A stretch of DNA of 9,111 nt from Bacillota bacterium. Lineage in GTDB: Bacteria > Bacillota > Clostridia > Acetivibrionales > DSM-1351. The stretch is from assembly GCA_023431385.1 (NCBI GenBank), contig JAEYWA010000150.1, forward strand, positions 1 through 9,111. Direction: 5' to 3'. The notes under the pieces were generated by a model. It was not told where the DNA came from, made no database searches, and saw only the letters and a list, made by a program, of their open reading frames with translations. Both the position numbers and the translations under genes were made by a program. Shown here piece by piece: positions 1 to 4,874 of this stretch (position 1 is its first letter; every line of letters starts with the position of its first letter).

Positions 1-8
1 AAACATTA

Positions 9-959
9 ATGAAGTGGTATGAGATACGGATAAACACGACTGATGAGGCCAGCGATGCAGTCTCGGATATGCTGACTACAATGGGGGCCGGAGGAGTGGC
101 TATACAGGATCCGTTTGATATACGAAAAGAAATACAAAAACCAAACACTCTGGATTATGCCGATGAGGAATTTATAGAAGCTTTGGGTGAAGATGTAATA
201 ATAAAGGCCTATTTTCAGAACGGTTTAAGTATAGATGACCTCCTGAAACAGATAAACGAAGGTCTGAGAAATATTTCCCAGTTTCTTGATGTCGGAAAGG
301 GCTTGGAGGGGTACGGGGAAGTTGATGATGAAGACTGGTCAACAGCCTGGAAGAAGTATTATAAACCCTTCAGGCTTACAGAACGAATTGTCATAAAGCC
401 GACCTGGGAAGAATTTACCGCTGAGGAGAAAGATATAATTGTTGAAATGGATCCGGGCATGGCCTTCGGAACCGGAACTCACGAAACAACGCAAATGTGT
501 TCCATTTTTTTGGACAAGTATATTTACGATGGCAGTGAAGTGCTTGATATTGGATGTGGAACGGGTATTTTATCAATTATTGCTTCTAAACTGGGAGCTA
601 AAAAGATTAAAGCTATCGATATTGACGAGGTTGCAGTAAAGGTAGCCAGAGAAAATATTGAAATAAACGGCGAGAACTCAAAAATCGAAGCTTTTCAAGG
701 CATTTTATCAGATTTAAAATCCGAAGATCAAAAATTTGATATAATTGTAGCTAATATCATAGCTAATGTAATTATTGACTTGTCCTCGCATATACCTTAT
801 TATTTAAAAAAGAACTCTTTGTTTATTACTTCAGGTATAATTAAAGATAGAAAGCAGGATGTTATAGATGCTTGTTCACAAAGCAGAATGTCCTGTGTCG
901 ATACACTTGAAATGGGTGAATGGGTGGCAATGGTGTTTAAATGTCCAGATATTTTATAA
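9..959 (+). CDS. prmA: Ribosomal protein L11 methyltransferase PrmA
   Basis: PrmA is a cytoplasmic SAM-dependent enzyme that trimethylates amino groups of ribosomal protein L11. The 316-residue length is normal for the family. Residues 1-60 look like the small N-terminal L11-recognition domain. The family signature MDPGMAFGTGTHETT is at about 147-161. The SAM-binding glycine loop VLDIGCGTG is at 178-186, followed by the acidic strand end AIDID at 202-206, and VANIIANVI, the usual catalytic-loop region, is at 247-255. The start is only 8 bases from the window edge, so its ribosome binding site cannot be judged, but the MKWYEI beginning is typical. Its 3' end overlaps rsmE by 19 bases, implying one transcript. 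In many Firmicutes this pair follows dnaK-dnaJ, so the promoter probably lies upstream of the window (inference). No key motif is missing. Confidence 0.96.
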   Translation: MKWYEIRINTTDEASDAVSDMLTTMGAGGVAIQDPFDIRKEIQKPNTLDYADEEFIEALGEDVIIKAYFQNGLSIDDLLKQINEGLRNISQFLDVGKGLEGYGEVDDEDWSTAWKKYYKPFRLTERIVIKPTWEEFTAEEKDIIVEMDPGMAFGTGTHETTQMCSIFLDKYIYDGSEVLDIGCGTGILSIIASKLGAKKIKAIDIDEVAVKVARENIEINGENSKIEAFQGILSDLKSEDQKFDIIVANIIANVIIDLSSHIPYYLKKNSLFITSGIIKDRKQDVIDACSQSRMSCVDTLEMGEWVAMVFKCPDIL

Positions 960-1693
960 ACAGCAATCAGATATTAAACAATTCTATAAGCATTGTTGGT
1001 GAGGATTACCAACATCTCAAAAAGGTGTTGCGTGCTGCAAAAGGTGATAATATTACAGTTTGCTGTGAGGGATTTGATTACACTGCAGTTATAAAAGACA
1101 TTGGTAATAACTATATACTTTCGGATATAATTGAAAAGGTTGAAAACAAAACTGAACCAGCCTTAAAAGTGACACTTTTTCAAGGACTGCCAAAAGCAGA
1201 TAAGATGGAGCTAATAGTCCAAAAATGTATCGAGCTTGGAGTTTCAGAAATTGTACCTGTATTGACAGAACGCAGTATAGTCAAGATAAATACCGCGAAA
1301 GATGCAGATGCCAAAGTTTCCAGATGGCAGAAAATTGCTTTGGAGGCAGCTAAACAGTGTAACAGAGGAATTATACCTTTTGTGGCGAAGCCGGTCAGGT
1401 TTCCAGAGGCTGTTGAGATGTCTGCCCATAAGGATTTATCTATTATTCCTTATGAAAAGGAGAGTACTGCAGGTTTCAGGGGTATAGCATCCAAGTTTCA
1501 AAATATCAAAAGTGCTGCGATTTTTATTGGTCCAGAGGGTGGGTTTACAGAGCAGGAGGTTGAGCTTGCAAAAGCCGGAGGAATCACGAAGATAACTCTT
1601 GGGCCAAGAATTCTGCGTACAGAGACTGCCGGAATGGTTGCTTTATCACTAATGATGTACGAATTGGGAGATATGTCTAATGGAAGAACTTAA
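941..1693 (+). CDS. rsmE: 16S rRNA m3U1498 methyltransferase RsmE
   Basis: RsmE is a SPOUT-class (knotted) methyltransferase that N3-methylates U1498 of 16S rRNA in the assembled small subunit. The 250-residue length is standard. An N-terminal PUA-like region (about 1-70, with HLKKVLRAAKGD at 25-36) precedes the SPOUT domain. Diagnostic motifs are KCIELGVSEIVPVLTERS at 95-112, EAAKQCNR at 135-142, the SAM-loop signature GPEGGFTEQE at 197-206, and LGPRILRTETA at 220-230, which forms part of the trefoil knot. The start ATG lies inside the end of prmA and I see no strong ribosome binding site (GGTGG at 922-926 is too distant), so translation is probably coupled to prmA. It overlaps the next gene by 14 bases. 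Confidence 0.96.
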   Translation: MSRYFINSNQILNNSISIVGEDYQHLKKVLRAAKGDNITVCCEGFDYTAVIKDIGNNYILSDIIEKVENKTEPALKVTLFQGLPKADKMELIVQKCIELGVSEIVPVLTERSIVKINTAKDADAKVSRWQKIALEAAKQCNRGIIPFVAKPVRFPEAVEMSAHKDLSIIPYEKESTAGFRGIASKFQNIKSAAIFIGPEGGFTEQEVELAKAGGITKITLGPRILRTETAGMVALSLMMYELGDMSNGRT

Positions 1694-2054
1694 ATTTGTA
1701 GTTGTTGATGACGCTGTTTTTATGAGAACTCTGATTAAAAGAATGATTGAAGAAAATTTAAACTATGTTGTAGTTGGGGAAGGCTCCAACGGGCATGAAG
1801 CCATCTCGCAGGCTCTAAAACTATTACCTGATATCATGACATTAGATATAACAATGCCTGAAATGGATGGAATCATGGCAATTAAGGAAATTTTATCTGT
1901 TTCACCTAAGACGAAAATAATAATGGTATCGGCAATGGGGCAGCAAGCAATGGTTATAGACGCTATAAAAATGGGTGCAAAGGATTTTATTGTCAAGCCC
2001 TTTGATAAAACTCGTGTTCAACAGGCTATAGAAAATGTATTAAAAATGAAATAG
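1680..2054 (+). CDS. cheY: CheY-like single-domain response regulator
   Basis: This 124-residue protein is one receiver (REC) domain with no output domain. The acidic pair is D10-D11, the phospho-acceptor is D56 in LDITMPEMDG, the signalling Ser is S84 in VSAMGQQ, the switch aromatic is F103 and the invariant Lys is K106 in KPF. The stretch SAMGQQAMVIDAIKMGAKDF closely resembles Bacillus subtilis CheY as I remember it, pointing to a true flagellar-motor or chemotaxis CheY, though stand-alone receivers also serve other systems. GGGAG at 1666-1670, nine bases before the ATG, is a good binding site. The gene overlaps rsmE by 14 bases and is followed at once by a strong terminator, so it is the last gene of the prmA-rsmE unit. 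No CheA, CheC or motor gene is in view, so its kinase partner must be elsewhere. The specific CheY role is less certain than the receiver fold. Confidence 0.88.
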   Translation: MEELKFVVVDDAVFMRTLIKRMIEENLNYVVVGEGSNGHEAISQALKLLPDIMTLDITMPEMDGIMAIKEILSVSPKTKIIMVSAMGQQAMVIDAIKMGAKDFIVKPFDKTRVQQAIENVLKMK

Positions 2055-2074
2055 TATAAATGTATACATATGGC

Positions 2075-2104
2075 AAAAAAATGAGGGGAGACCCTCATTT
2101 TTTT
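2075..2104 (+). terminator. Intrinsic terminator of prmA-rsmE-cheY
   Basis: A perfect 13-bp stem pairs 2075-2087 (six A, then ATGAGGG) with 2092-2104 (CCCTCAT, then six T) around a GAGA tetraloop. It lies 20 bases after the cheY stop. Because A and T tracts flank the GC core symmetrically, it should also work for transcription from the opposite strand. Confidence 0.93.
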
Positions 2105-2214
2105 ATAGTATACGGCCTGATTAATTTATGCTCTTTCAACTTTCCGATTATTTTTTCCAAATTGTTGCATGTATATTGTAATTCTGCATCTCCAATATTT
2201 ACTAATAAAAACAT
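2095..2214 (-). CDS. Possible 39-aa remnant resembling a winged-helix end
   Basis: This is a short minus-strand reading frame with an ATG at 2214 and a TGA inside the cheY terminator hairpin. I do not recognise it as a known protein. Its sequence, with GDAELQYTCNNLEKIIGKLK followed by EHKLIRPY, reads more like real protein than the adjacent frames. The pattern of a charged helix followed by K-LIRP resembles the recognition helix and wing entrance of MarR/PadR-like winged-helix regulators. Upstream, at about 2215-2290, the minus strand in another frame reads CHQDNTDMVILSQLHSISK before a stop, which could be an earlier piece of the same gene separated by a frameshift. There is no clear ribosome binding site. 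It could be a decayed gene or a chance open frame. The longer minus-strand frame at 2126-2323 (65 codons) is less protein-like. Confidence 0.2.
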   Translation of the reverse strand: MFLLVNIGDAELQYTCNNLEKIIGKLKEHKLIRPYTIKK

Positions 2215-2218
2215 TACT

Positions 2219-2246
2219 TTGAAATAGAGTGAAGTTGTGATAAAAT
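2219..2246 (+). promoter_or_regulatory. Sigma-A-type promoter with extended -10
   Basis: The -35 is TTGAAA at 2219-2224 (5 of 6 to consensus), followed by a 16-bp spacer and the -10 TAAAAT at 2241-2246 (5 of 6). A TG at 2238-2239, one base before the -10, makes it an extended -10. Transcription would start near 2253. No gene start follows within reach, only the hairpin at 2311-2340. Confidence 0.55.
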
Positions 2247-2252
2247 AACCAT

Positions 2253-2345
2253 ATCTGTATTATCCTGGTGACATAAGGGAAGTCTGTCAGTTTACAATTT
2301 TTGCTCATTAAAAAGACCTTCACATTTTAGGAGGTCTTTTACTTA
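2253..2345 (+). ncRNA. Candidate small RNA between cheY and yicC
   Basis: A ~90-nt transcript is implied by the promoter at 2219-2246 and the terminator-like hairpin at 2311-2340. No open frame of useful length with a ribosome binding site exists within it. A possible internal stem pairs TGACA (2269-2273) with TGTCA (2285-2289) around an 11-nt loop that carries AAGGGA. The stretch 2291-2310 is AT-rich and probably single-stranded. The terminator loop and right arm contain a perfect AGGAGG (2329-2334) with no start codon behind it. I do not recognise any known RNA family. The inference rests wholly on promoter and terminator spacing. An alternative is that the hairpin simply stops read-through. 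Confidence 0.35.
2311..2340 (+). terminator. Terminator-like hairpin
   Basis: AAAAGACCT (2311-2319) pairs perfectly with AGGTCTTTT (2332-2340), with one more wobble pair and a ~10-nt loop. The terminal T run is short and is part of the stem, so strength is uncertain. The A tract at 2308-2314 would supply a tail on the minus strand, so it may act both ways. It lies about 60 bp behind the promoter at 2219-2246. Confidence 0.6.
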
Positions 2346-2522
2346 GTTTATTTAATGACATATTACTTTGGAAACATCAGTTAAAAAGATGCTTGTAAGG
2401 TATTTTATGGTTATGTAAAAGCATTAATTTACTCTAATCGGGTAATAATTTAAGTAATAGCTAAATATCAGAAGTAAATGGAAGAAAAATTGATAAAAAA
2501 TAAGAAAAGTAGTAAATAATTC
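2341..2522. other. AT-rich spacer, no gene seen
   Basis: This is the remainder of the long non-coding gap before the yicC promoter. Its base composition is very AT-rich. The only structure I can see is a weak inverted repeat, ATGCTT at 2389-2394 with AAGCAT at 2419-2424, around a 24-nt loop. A 13-codon frame starting at about 2478 (MEEKLIKNKKSSK) has no ribosome binding site and I do not count it as a gene. Confidence 0.6.
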
Positions 2523-2550
2523 TTTAATTAATTTTAATTTGTGTTATAAT
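2523..2550 (+). promoter_or_regulatory. Promoter of the yicC operon (extended -10)
   Basis: A perfect TATAAT (2545-2550) is preceded by TG at 2542-2543, giving the extended -10 TGTTATAAT. The -35 region is weak: TTTAAT at 2523-2528 with a 16-bp spacer is the best match, as is common with extended -10 promoters. A start near 2557 would give a leader of about 140 nt before yicC. It probably drives yicC-remA-gmk-rpoZ. Confidence 0.72.
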
Positions 2551-2556
2551 ACTAGT

Positions 2557-2699
2557 GAAATTTGTGTTAGCATCAATTGGACTGCTCAAAAGTTAACCTC
2601 CTTTATGGATTTTTGCGGATATGGGAGTAAACATAAACACTTATTGTGGTCTTTTCATAACTATTTGTGTACGCCATATGCGCGTAGATGGGAGATAAT
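2557..2699 (+). promoter_or_regulatory. Long yicC leader with possible anti-Shine-Dalgarno pairing
   Basis: This is the predicted 5' untranslated region. It contains ACCTCCTTT at 2596-2604, matching the anti-Shine-Dalgarno end of 16S rRNA. It also has two copies of ATGGGAG, at 2621-2627 and 2688-2694, the second being the yicC ribosome binding site. CTCCT (2598-2602) could pair with the GGGAG of either copy, four Watson-Crick pairs plus one wobble. A small hairpin pairs TACGC (2670-2674) with GCGTA (2682-2686) just before the binding site. I recognise no known riboswitch or T-box motif. Whether the leader is regulatory is inference. Confidence 0.35.
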
Positions 2700-2715
2700 A
2701 TGGTTAGAAGCATGA
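2605..2715 (+). CDS. Possible 36-codon upstream ORF overlapping the yicC start
   Basis: An ATG at 2605 opens a 36-residue frame that begins MDFCGYGSKHKHLLW and is rich in aromatic and basic residues. It ends with TGA at 2713-2715, inside the first codons of yicC in another frame. No Shine-Dalgarno sequence precedes it; the bases just upstream are the complement-like CCTCC. If translated, ribosomes would cross the yicC start and melt its leader. I do not recognise the peptide, and chance is the likelier explanation. Confidence 0.15.
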   Translation: MDFCGYGSKHKHLLWSFHNYLCTPYARRWEIIWLEA

Positions 2716-3581
2716 CAGGGTTCGGAAGAGGAACCTGTAATGAGAACGGTAAAGAATTTACCGTAGAAATAAAAAGTGTTAATCATCGTTATATTGACTT
2801 TTATATAAAATTACCGAGACAGATTGCGTATCTTGAGGAACGTGTCAGAGAAGTAGTTTCAAAGAGCATTTTTAGGGGTAAGGTTGACATATTTATATCC
2901 TTTGAAGACAGGTCTGAAGATTCAAAAAGTGTCATGCTTGATGAAGCTTTAGCAGGCGCATACATACAGGCTATTGAAAAGCTTAAGGGAAAGTATGGCC
3001 TAAAGGACGATTTATCTGTTTCGTTGATATCCAGATTTCCAGATGTACTGAAAATTGAAAAGACCGAAGATGATGAGGAACAGCTTTGGAGTATTTTAAA
3101 TAGAGCCTTGGAGACTGCTGTAGTTTCTCTTATTCAAATGCGTGAAAAAGAGGGTAATGAGCTCAGAAGCAGCTTGCTTCAAAAAGCGGATTATATGGAA
3201 AGCATTATTTCTCAGATTACAAATAGAAGTCCTGAAGTTGTCATAGAATATAAACAGAAGCTGGAAAATAGAATAAAAGACCTGTTAAATCAGCAAACCG
3301 TTGATGAGAACAGACTGGCAATGGAAGTAGCTATTTTTGCGGACAGGTGCAGCATTGACGAAGAACTTGTAAGATTAGGAAGCCATCTGAGCCAGTTGAG
3401 AGATATTCTTAGTATTAAGAGACAGCCAGTGGGAAGAAAATTGGATTTCCTGGTTCAGGAAATAAATCGGGAAATAAATACAATTGGCTCTAAATCAAAT
3501 GATATTATGATAACAAAGAATGTATTGGAATTAAAAAGTGAAACAGAGAAAATAAGAGAACAAATTCAGAACATGGAGTAA
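2700..3581 (+). CDS. yicC: YicC/YloC-family endoribonuclease
   Basis: YicC-family proteins (YloC in B. subtilis) are cytoplasmic RNA-binding proteins with reported endoribonuclease activity and a link to small-RNA turnover and stationary-phase fitness. I chose the ATG at 2700 because it gives the near-universal N-terminus MVRSMTGFGR and has GGGAG at 2690-2694 in front. The in-frame ATG at 2688 would add four residues and place the binding site inside the gene. The protein is then 293 residues. The N-terminal YicC domain covers about 1-155, with SVNHRYIDFYIKLPR at 26-40. The C-terminal DUF1732 domain covers about 205-293, with EVAIFADRCSIDEELVRLGSH at 209-229 and GRKLDFLVQEINREINTIGSK at 245-265, its most conserved stretches. 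It is the first gene of yicC-remA-gmk-rpoZ, 31 bp before remA, with no terminator between. Confidence 0.93.
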   Translation: MVRSMTGFGRGTCNENGKEFTVEIKSVNHRYIDFYIKLPRQIAYLEERVREVVSKSIFRGKVDIFISFEDRSEDSKSVMLDEALAGAYIQAIEKLKGKYGLKDDLSVSLISRFPDVLKIEKTEDDEEQLWSILNRALETAVVSLIQMREKEGNELRSSLLQKADYMESIISQITNRSPEVVIEYKQKLENRIKDLLNQQTVDENRLAMEVAIFADRCSIDEELVRLGSHLSQLRDILSIKRQPVGRKLDFLVQEINREINTIGSKSNDIMITKNVLELKSETEKIREQIQNME

Positions 3582-3612
3582 GGCATACGAAAAATTAGCC
3601 GGGAGGAAATTT

Positions 3613-3891
3613 ATGAAGCTTATAAATATCGGATTTGGGAATATTGTATCAGCGAATAGACTTGTAGCTATTGTCAGTCCGGAATCAGCACCAATTAAGA
3701 GAATCATTCAGGAAGCCAGAGACAGAGGCATGTTAATTGACGCTACCTATGGGAGAAGAACCAGAGCAGTCATCATAACTGACAGCGACCACATTATTTT
3801 ATCTGCGGTTCAGCCTGAAACTGTGGCTCACAGACTTAATGCAAAAGATGTTGATGTAGCCGAGCCGGAGATTGATTCTGACGACGAATAA
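3613..3891 (+). CDS. remA: RemA-like DNA-binding regulator (DUF370)
   Basis: This 92-residue protein is of the RemA/DUF370 family. In B. subtilis RemA binds DNA as a higher-order oligomer and activates biofilm-matrix and osmoprotection genes; the targets in this organism are unknown. The sequence is almost the family consensus throughout: INIGFGNIVSANR at 4-16, IVSPESAPIKRIIQEARDRG at 20-39, LIDATYGRRTRAVI at 41-54 (the basic patch implicated in DNA contact), and DSDHIILSAVQPETVAHRL at 57-75. The last 15 residues are acidic and variable. The ribosome binding site GGGAGGA is at 3601-3607, six bases before the ATG. Its position between yicC and gmk is the standard Firmicutes arrangement. No separate promoter is evident. 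Confidence 0.93.
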   Translation: MKLINIGFGNIVSANRLVAIVSPESAPIKRIIQEARDRGMLIDATYGRRTRAVIITDSDHIILSAVQPETVAHRLNAKDVDVAEPEIDSDDE

Positions 3892-3978
3892 TATCTGTCA
3901 AAGGTACCTGGTAGTCAAAGTATTAATCAAAGCATAATATTATACTATGTAATAAGAATAGGATTAGTGGAGGAAGGA
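3892..3978 (+). promoter_or_regulatory. remA-gmk spacer with TCAAAG repeats
   Basis: This 87-bp gap holds three direct TCAAAG copies at 3898-3903, 3914-3919 and 3926-3931, the palindrome AGGTACCT at 3901-3908, and a -10-like TATACT at 3940-3945 without a convincing -35. It could hold a secondary promoter for gmk-rpoZ. GGAGG at 3969-3973 serves gmk. Confidence 0.25.
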
Positions 3979-4593
3979 ATGCAACAAAGAGGTCTGTTAG
4001 TAGTTATATCCGGTCCCTCCGGTACAGGTAAGGGGACAGTTTGTAAAAAATTACTTGCTAAAAGAGATAATGTAAGATATTCTGTATCAGCAACAACCAG
4101 AAAGCCCCGTGAAGGAGAAGTTGAAGGTTCAAATTATTTTTTTATTTCTGAAAGTCAATTTCTTGAGATGCTTGAAAAAGACGCCCTGATAGAATGGGAT
4201 AAATATTGTGATAATTATTATGGAACACCGAAGGCATTTGTAGACAAATGTGTTGAGAGTGGTACAGATGTTATTCTTGAAATAACAGTTGAAGGAGCTC
4301 TTGAAATAAAGCAGAAATACCCGGAGTGCGTCTTGATTTTTATTATTCCGCCTTCTTTGGAGGAATTGAGAAGAAGAATCGAAAGCAGAGCGACAGAGTG
4401 CTGTGATGTTATTGAAAAGAGGCTGGAACAGGCGGCAAATGAGCTAAAGTATGTTTCAAAGTACGATTATTTGATTCTAAATGACAGTGTTGATGACGCT
4501 GTTTTGAAGATAGAAAAGGTTTTGGATGCTGAGCGTTTGAAGCCATCACGAAATAATGAATTTTTAAACAGTTTAATAAGTAATAGGAGGTAA
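3979..4593 (+). CDS. gmk: Guanylate kinase
   Basis: Gmk phosphorylates GMP to GDP with ATP and is essential for guanine nucleotide supply. I chose the ATG at 3979, which gives 204 residues, the family norm. A GTG at 3967 is in frame, but GGAGG at 3969-3973 is clearly the binding site for 3979. The P-loop GPSGTGKGT is at 12-20. The GMP-binding segment SATTRKPREGE is at 37-47, with Y53 in SNYFF. NYYGTP is at 79-84. The lid and ATP-side arginines are in RRRIESRATE at 131-140. The strand usually written LEIDVQGA or LEIEVQGA reads LEITVEGA at 100-107, so the normally acidic position 103 is Thr. The last codons Arg-Arg-stop (AGG AGG TAA) are the ribosome binding site of rpoZ. The function is nonetheless clear. 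Confidence 0.95.
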   Translation: MQQRGLLVVISGPSGTGKGTVCKKLLAKRDNVRYSVSATTRKPREGEVEGSNYFFISESQFLEMLEKDALIEWDKYCDNYYGTPKAFVDKCVESGTDVILEITVEGALEIKQKYPECVLIFIIPPSLEELRRRIESRATECCDVIEKRLEQAANELKYVSKYDYLILNDSVDDAVLKIEKVLDAERLKPSRNNEFLNSLISNRR

Positions 4594-4596
4594 TTT

Positions 4597-4803
4597 ATGA
4601 TCTATCCTTCAATCAATGAATTGATGAAAAAAGTTGACAGTAGATATACTCTTGTGGTTGAGGCGGCAAAAAGAGCAAGACAGCTTGTAGATGGAGCAAA
4701 TAAGCTTACAAAGGTAAACTCCGATAAGGAAGTAACCGTTGCAATACATGAAATTGCTGAAGATAAGATAGCATATGTAAGAACTAAAAATGTCATAAAA
4801 TAG
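4597..4803 (+). CDS. rpoZ: RNA polymerase omega subunit
   Basis: Omega helps fold and hold the beta-prime subunit of RNA polymerase. The 68-residue length is typical of Firmicutes omega. PSINELMKKVDSRYTLVVEAAKRARQL at 4-30 is the conserved core, including the SRYTLV and AAKRARQL helices; VTVAIHEIAEDKI at 46-58 matches the C-terminal part. The ATG follows the gmk stop by 3 bp. AGGAGG at 4585-4590 is embedded in the last two gmk codons, so the two genes are co-translated. This gmk-rpoZ pairing is common to many bacteria. Confidence 0.95.
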   Translation: MIYPSINELMKKVDSRYTLVVEAAKRARQLVDGANKLTKVNSDKEVTVAIHEIAEDKIAYVRTKNVIK

Positions 4804-4807
4804 TGGA

Positions 4808-4854
4808 AATGCGAAGCTGGATTTAATAAGTAAATACTTTATAGTCTTCGCATT
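4808..4854 (+). promoter_or_regulatory. Intercistronic hairpin before glyS
   Basis: AATGCGAAG (4808-4816) pairs perfectly with CTTCGCATT (4846-4854). The 29-nt loop contains a smaller nested stem, AAGT (4828-4831) with ACTT (4836-4839). No T run follows, so it is a poor intrinsic terminator, and the glyS binding site at 4861-4866 stays free. It may set the rpoZ 3' end or act as an RNA processing or stability element. It is not a T-box: no GGTGG-type antiterminator motif or room for one is seen. Confidence 0.5.
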
Positions 4855-4874
4855 AAATATGGGAGGTAATTACA

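Noticed and set aside
439..639. Second + strand frame inside prmA, and the frames at 1244-1487 inside rsmE
   Set aside because: They are out of frame with strongly conserved methyltransferase motifs and have no ribosome binding site.
2126..2323. 65-codon minus-strand open frame in the cheY-yicC gap
   Set aside because: It starts with GTG, lacks a ribosome binding site, and its product, rich in Ile, Phe and aromatic residues, looks like AT-rich noise. The adjacent minus-strand frame ending at 2095 looks more protein-like.
2688..2699. Alternative yicC start at the ATG at 2688
   Set aside because: The family N-terminus MVRSMTGFGR starts at 2700 and the GGGAG binding site lies between the two ATGs.
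2551..2699. Known riboswitch or T-box in the yicC leader
   Set aside because: I looked for T-box (GGTGG), c-di-GMP, SAM, purine and TPP core motifs and found none.
3967..3978. Alternative GTG start for gmk
   Set aside because: The GGAGG at 3969-3973 would be inside the gene. The ATG at 3979 gives the usual 204 residues and begins just before the P-loop strand.
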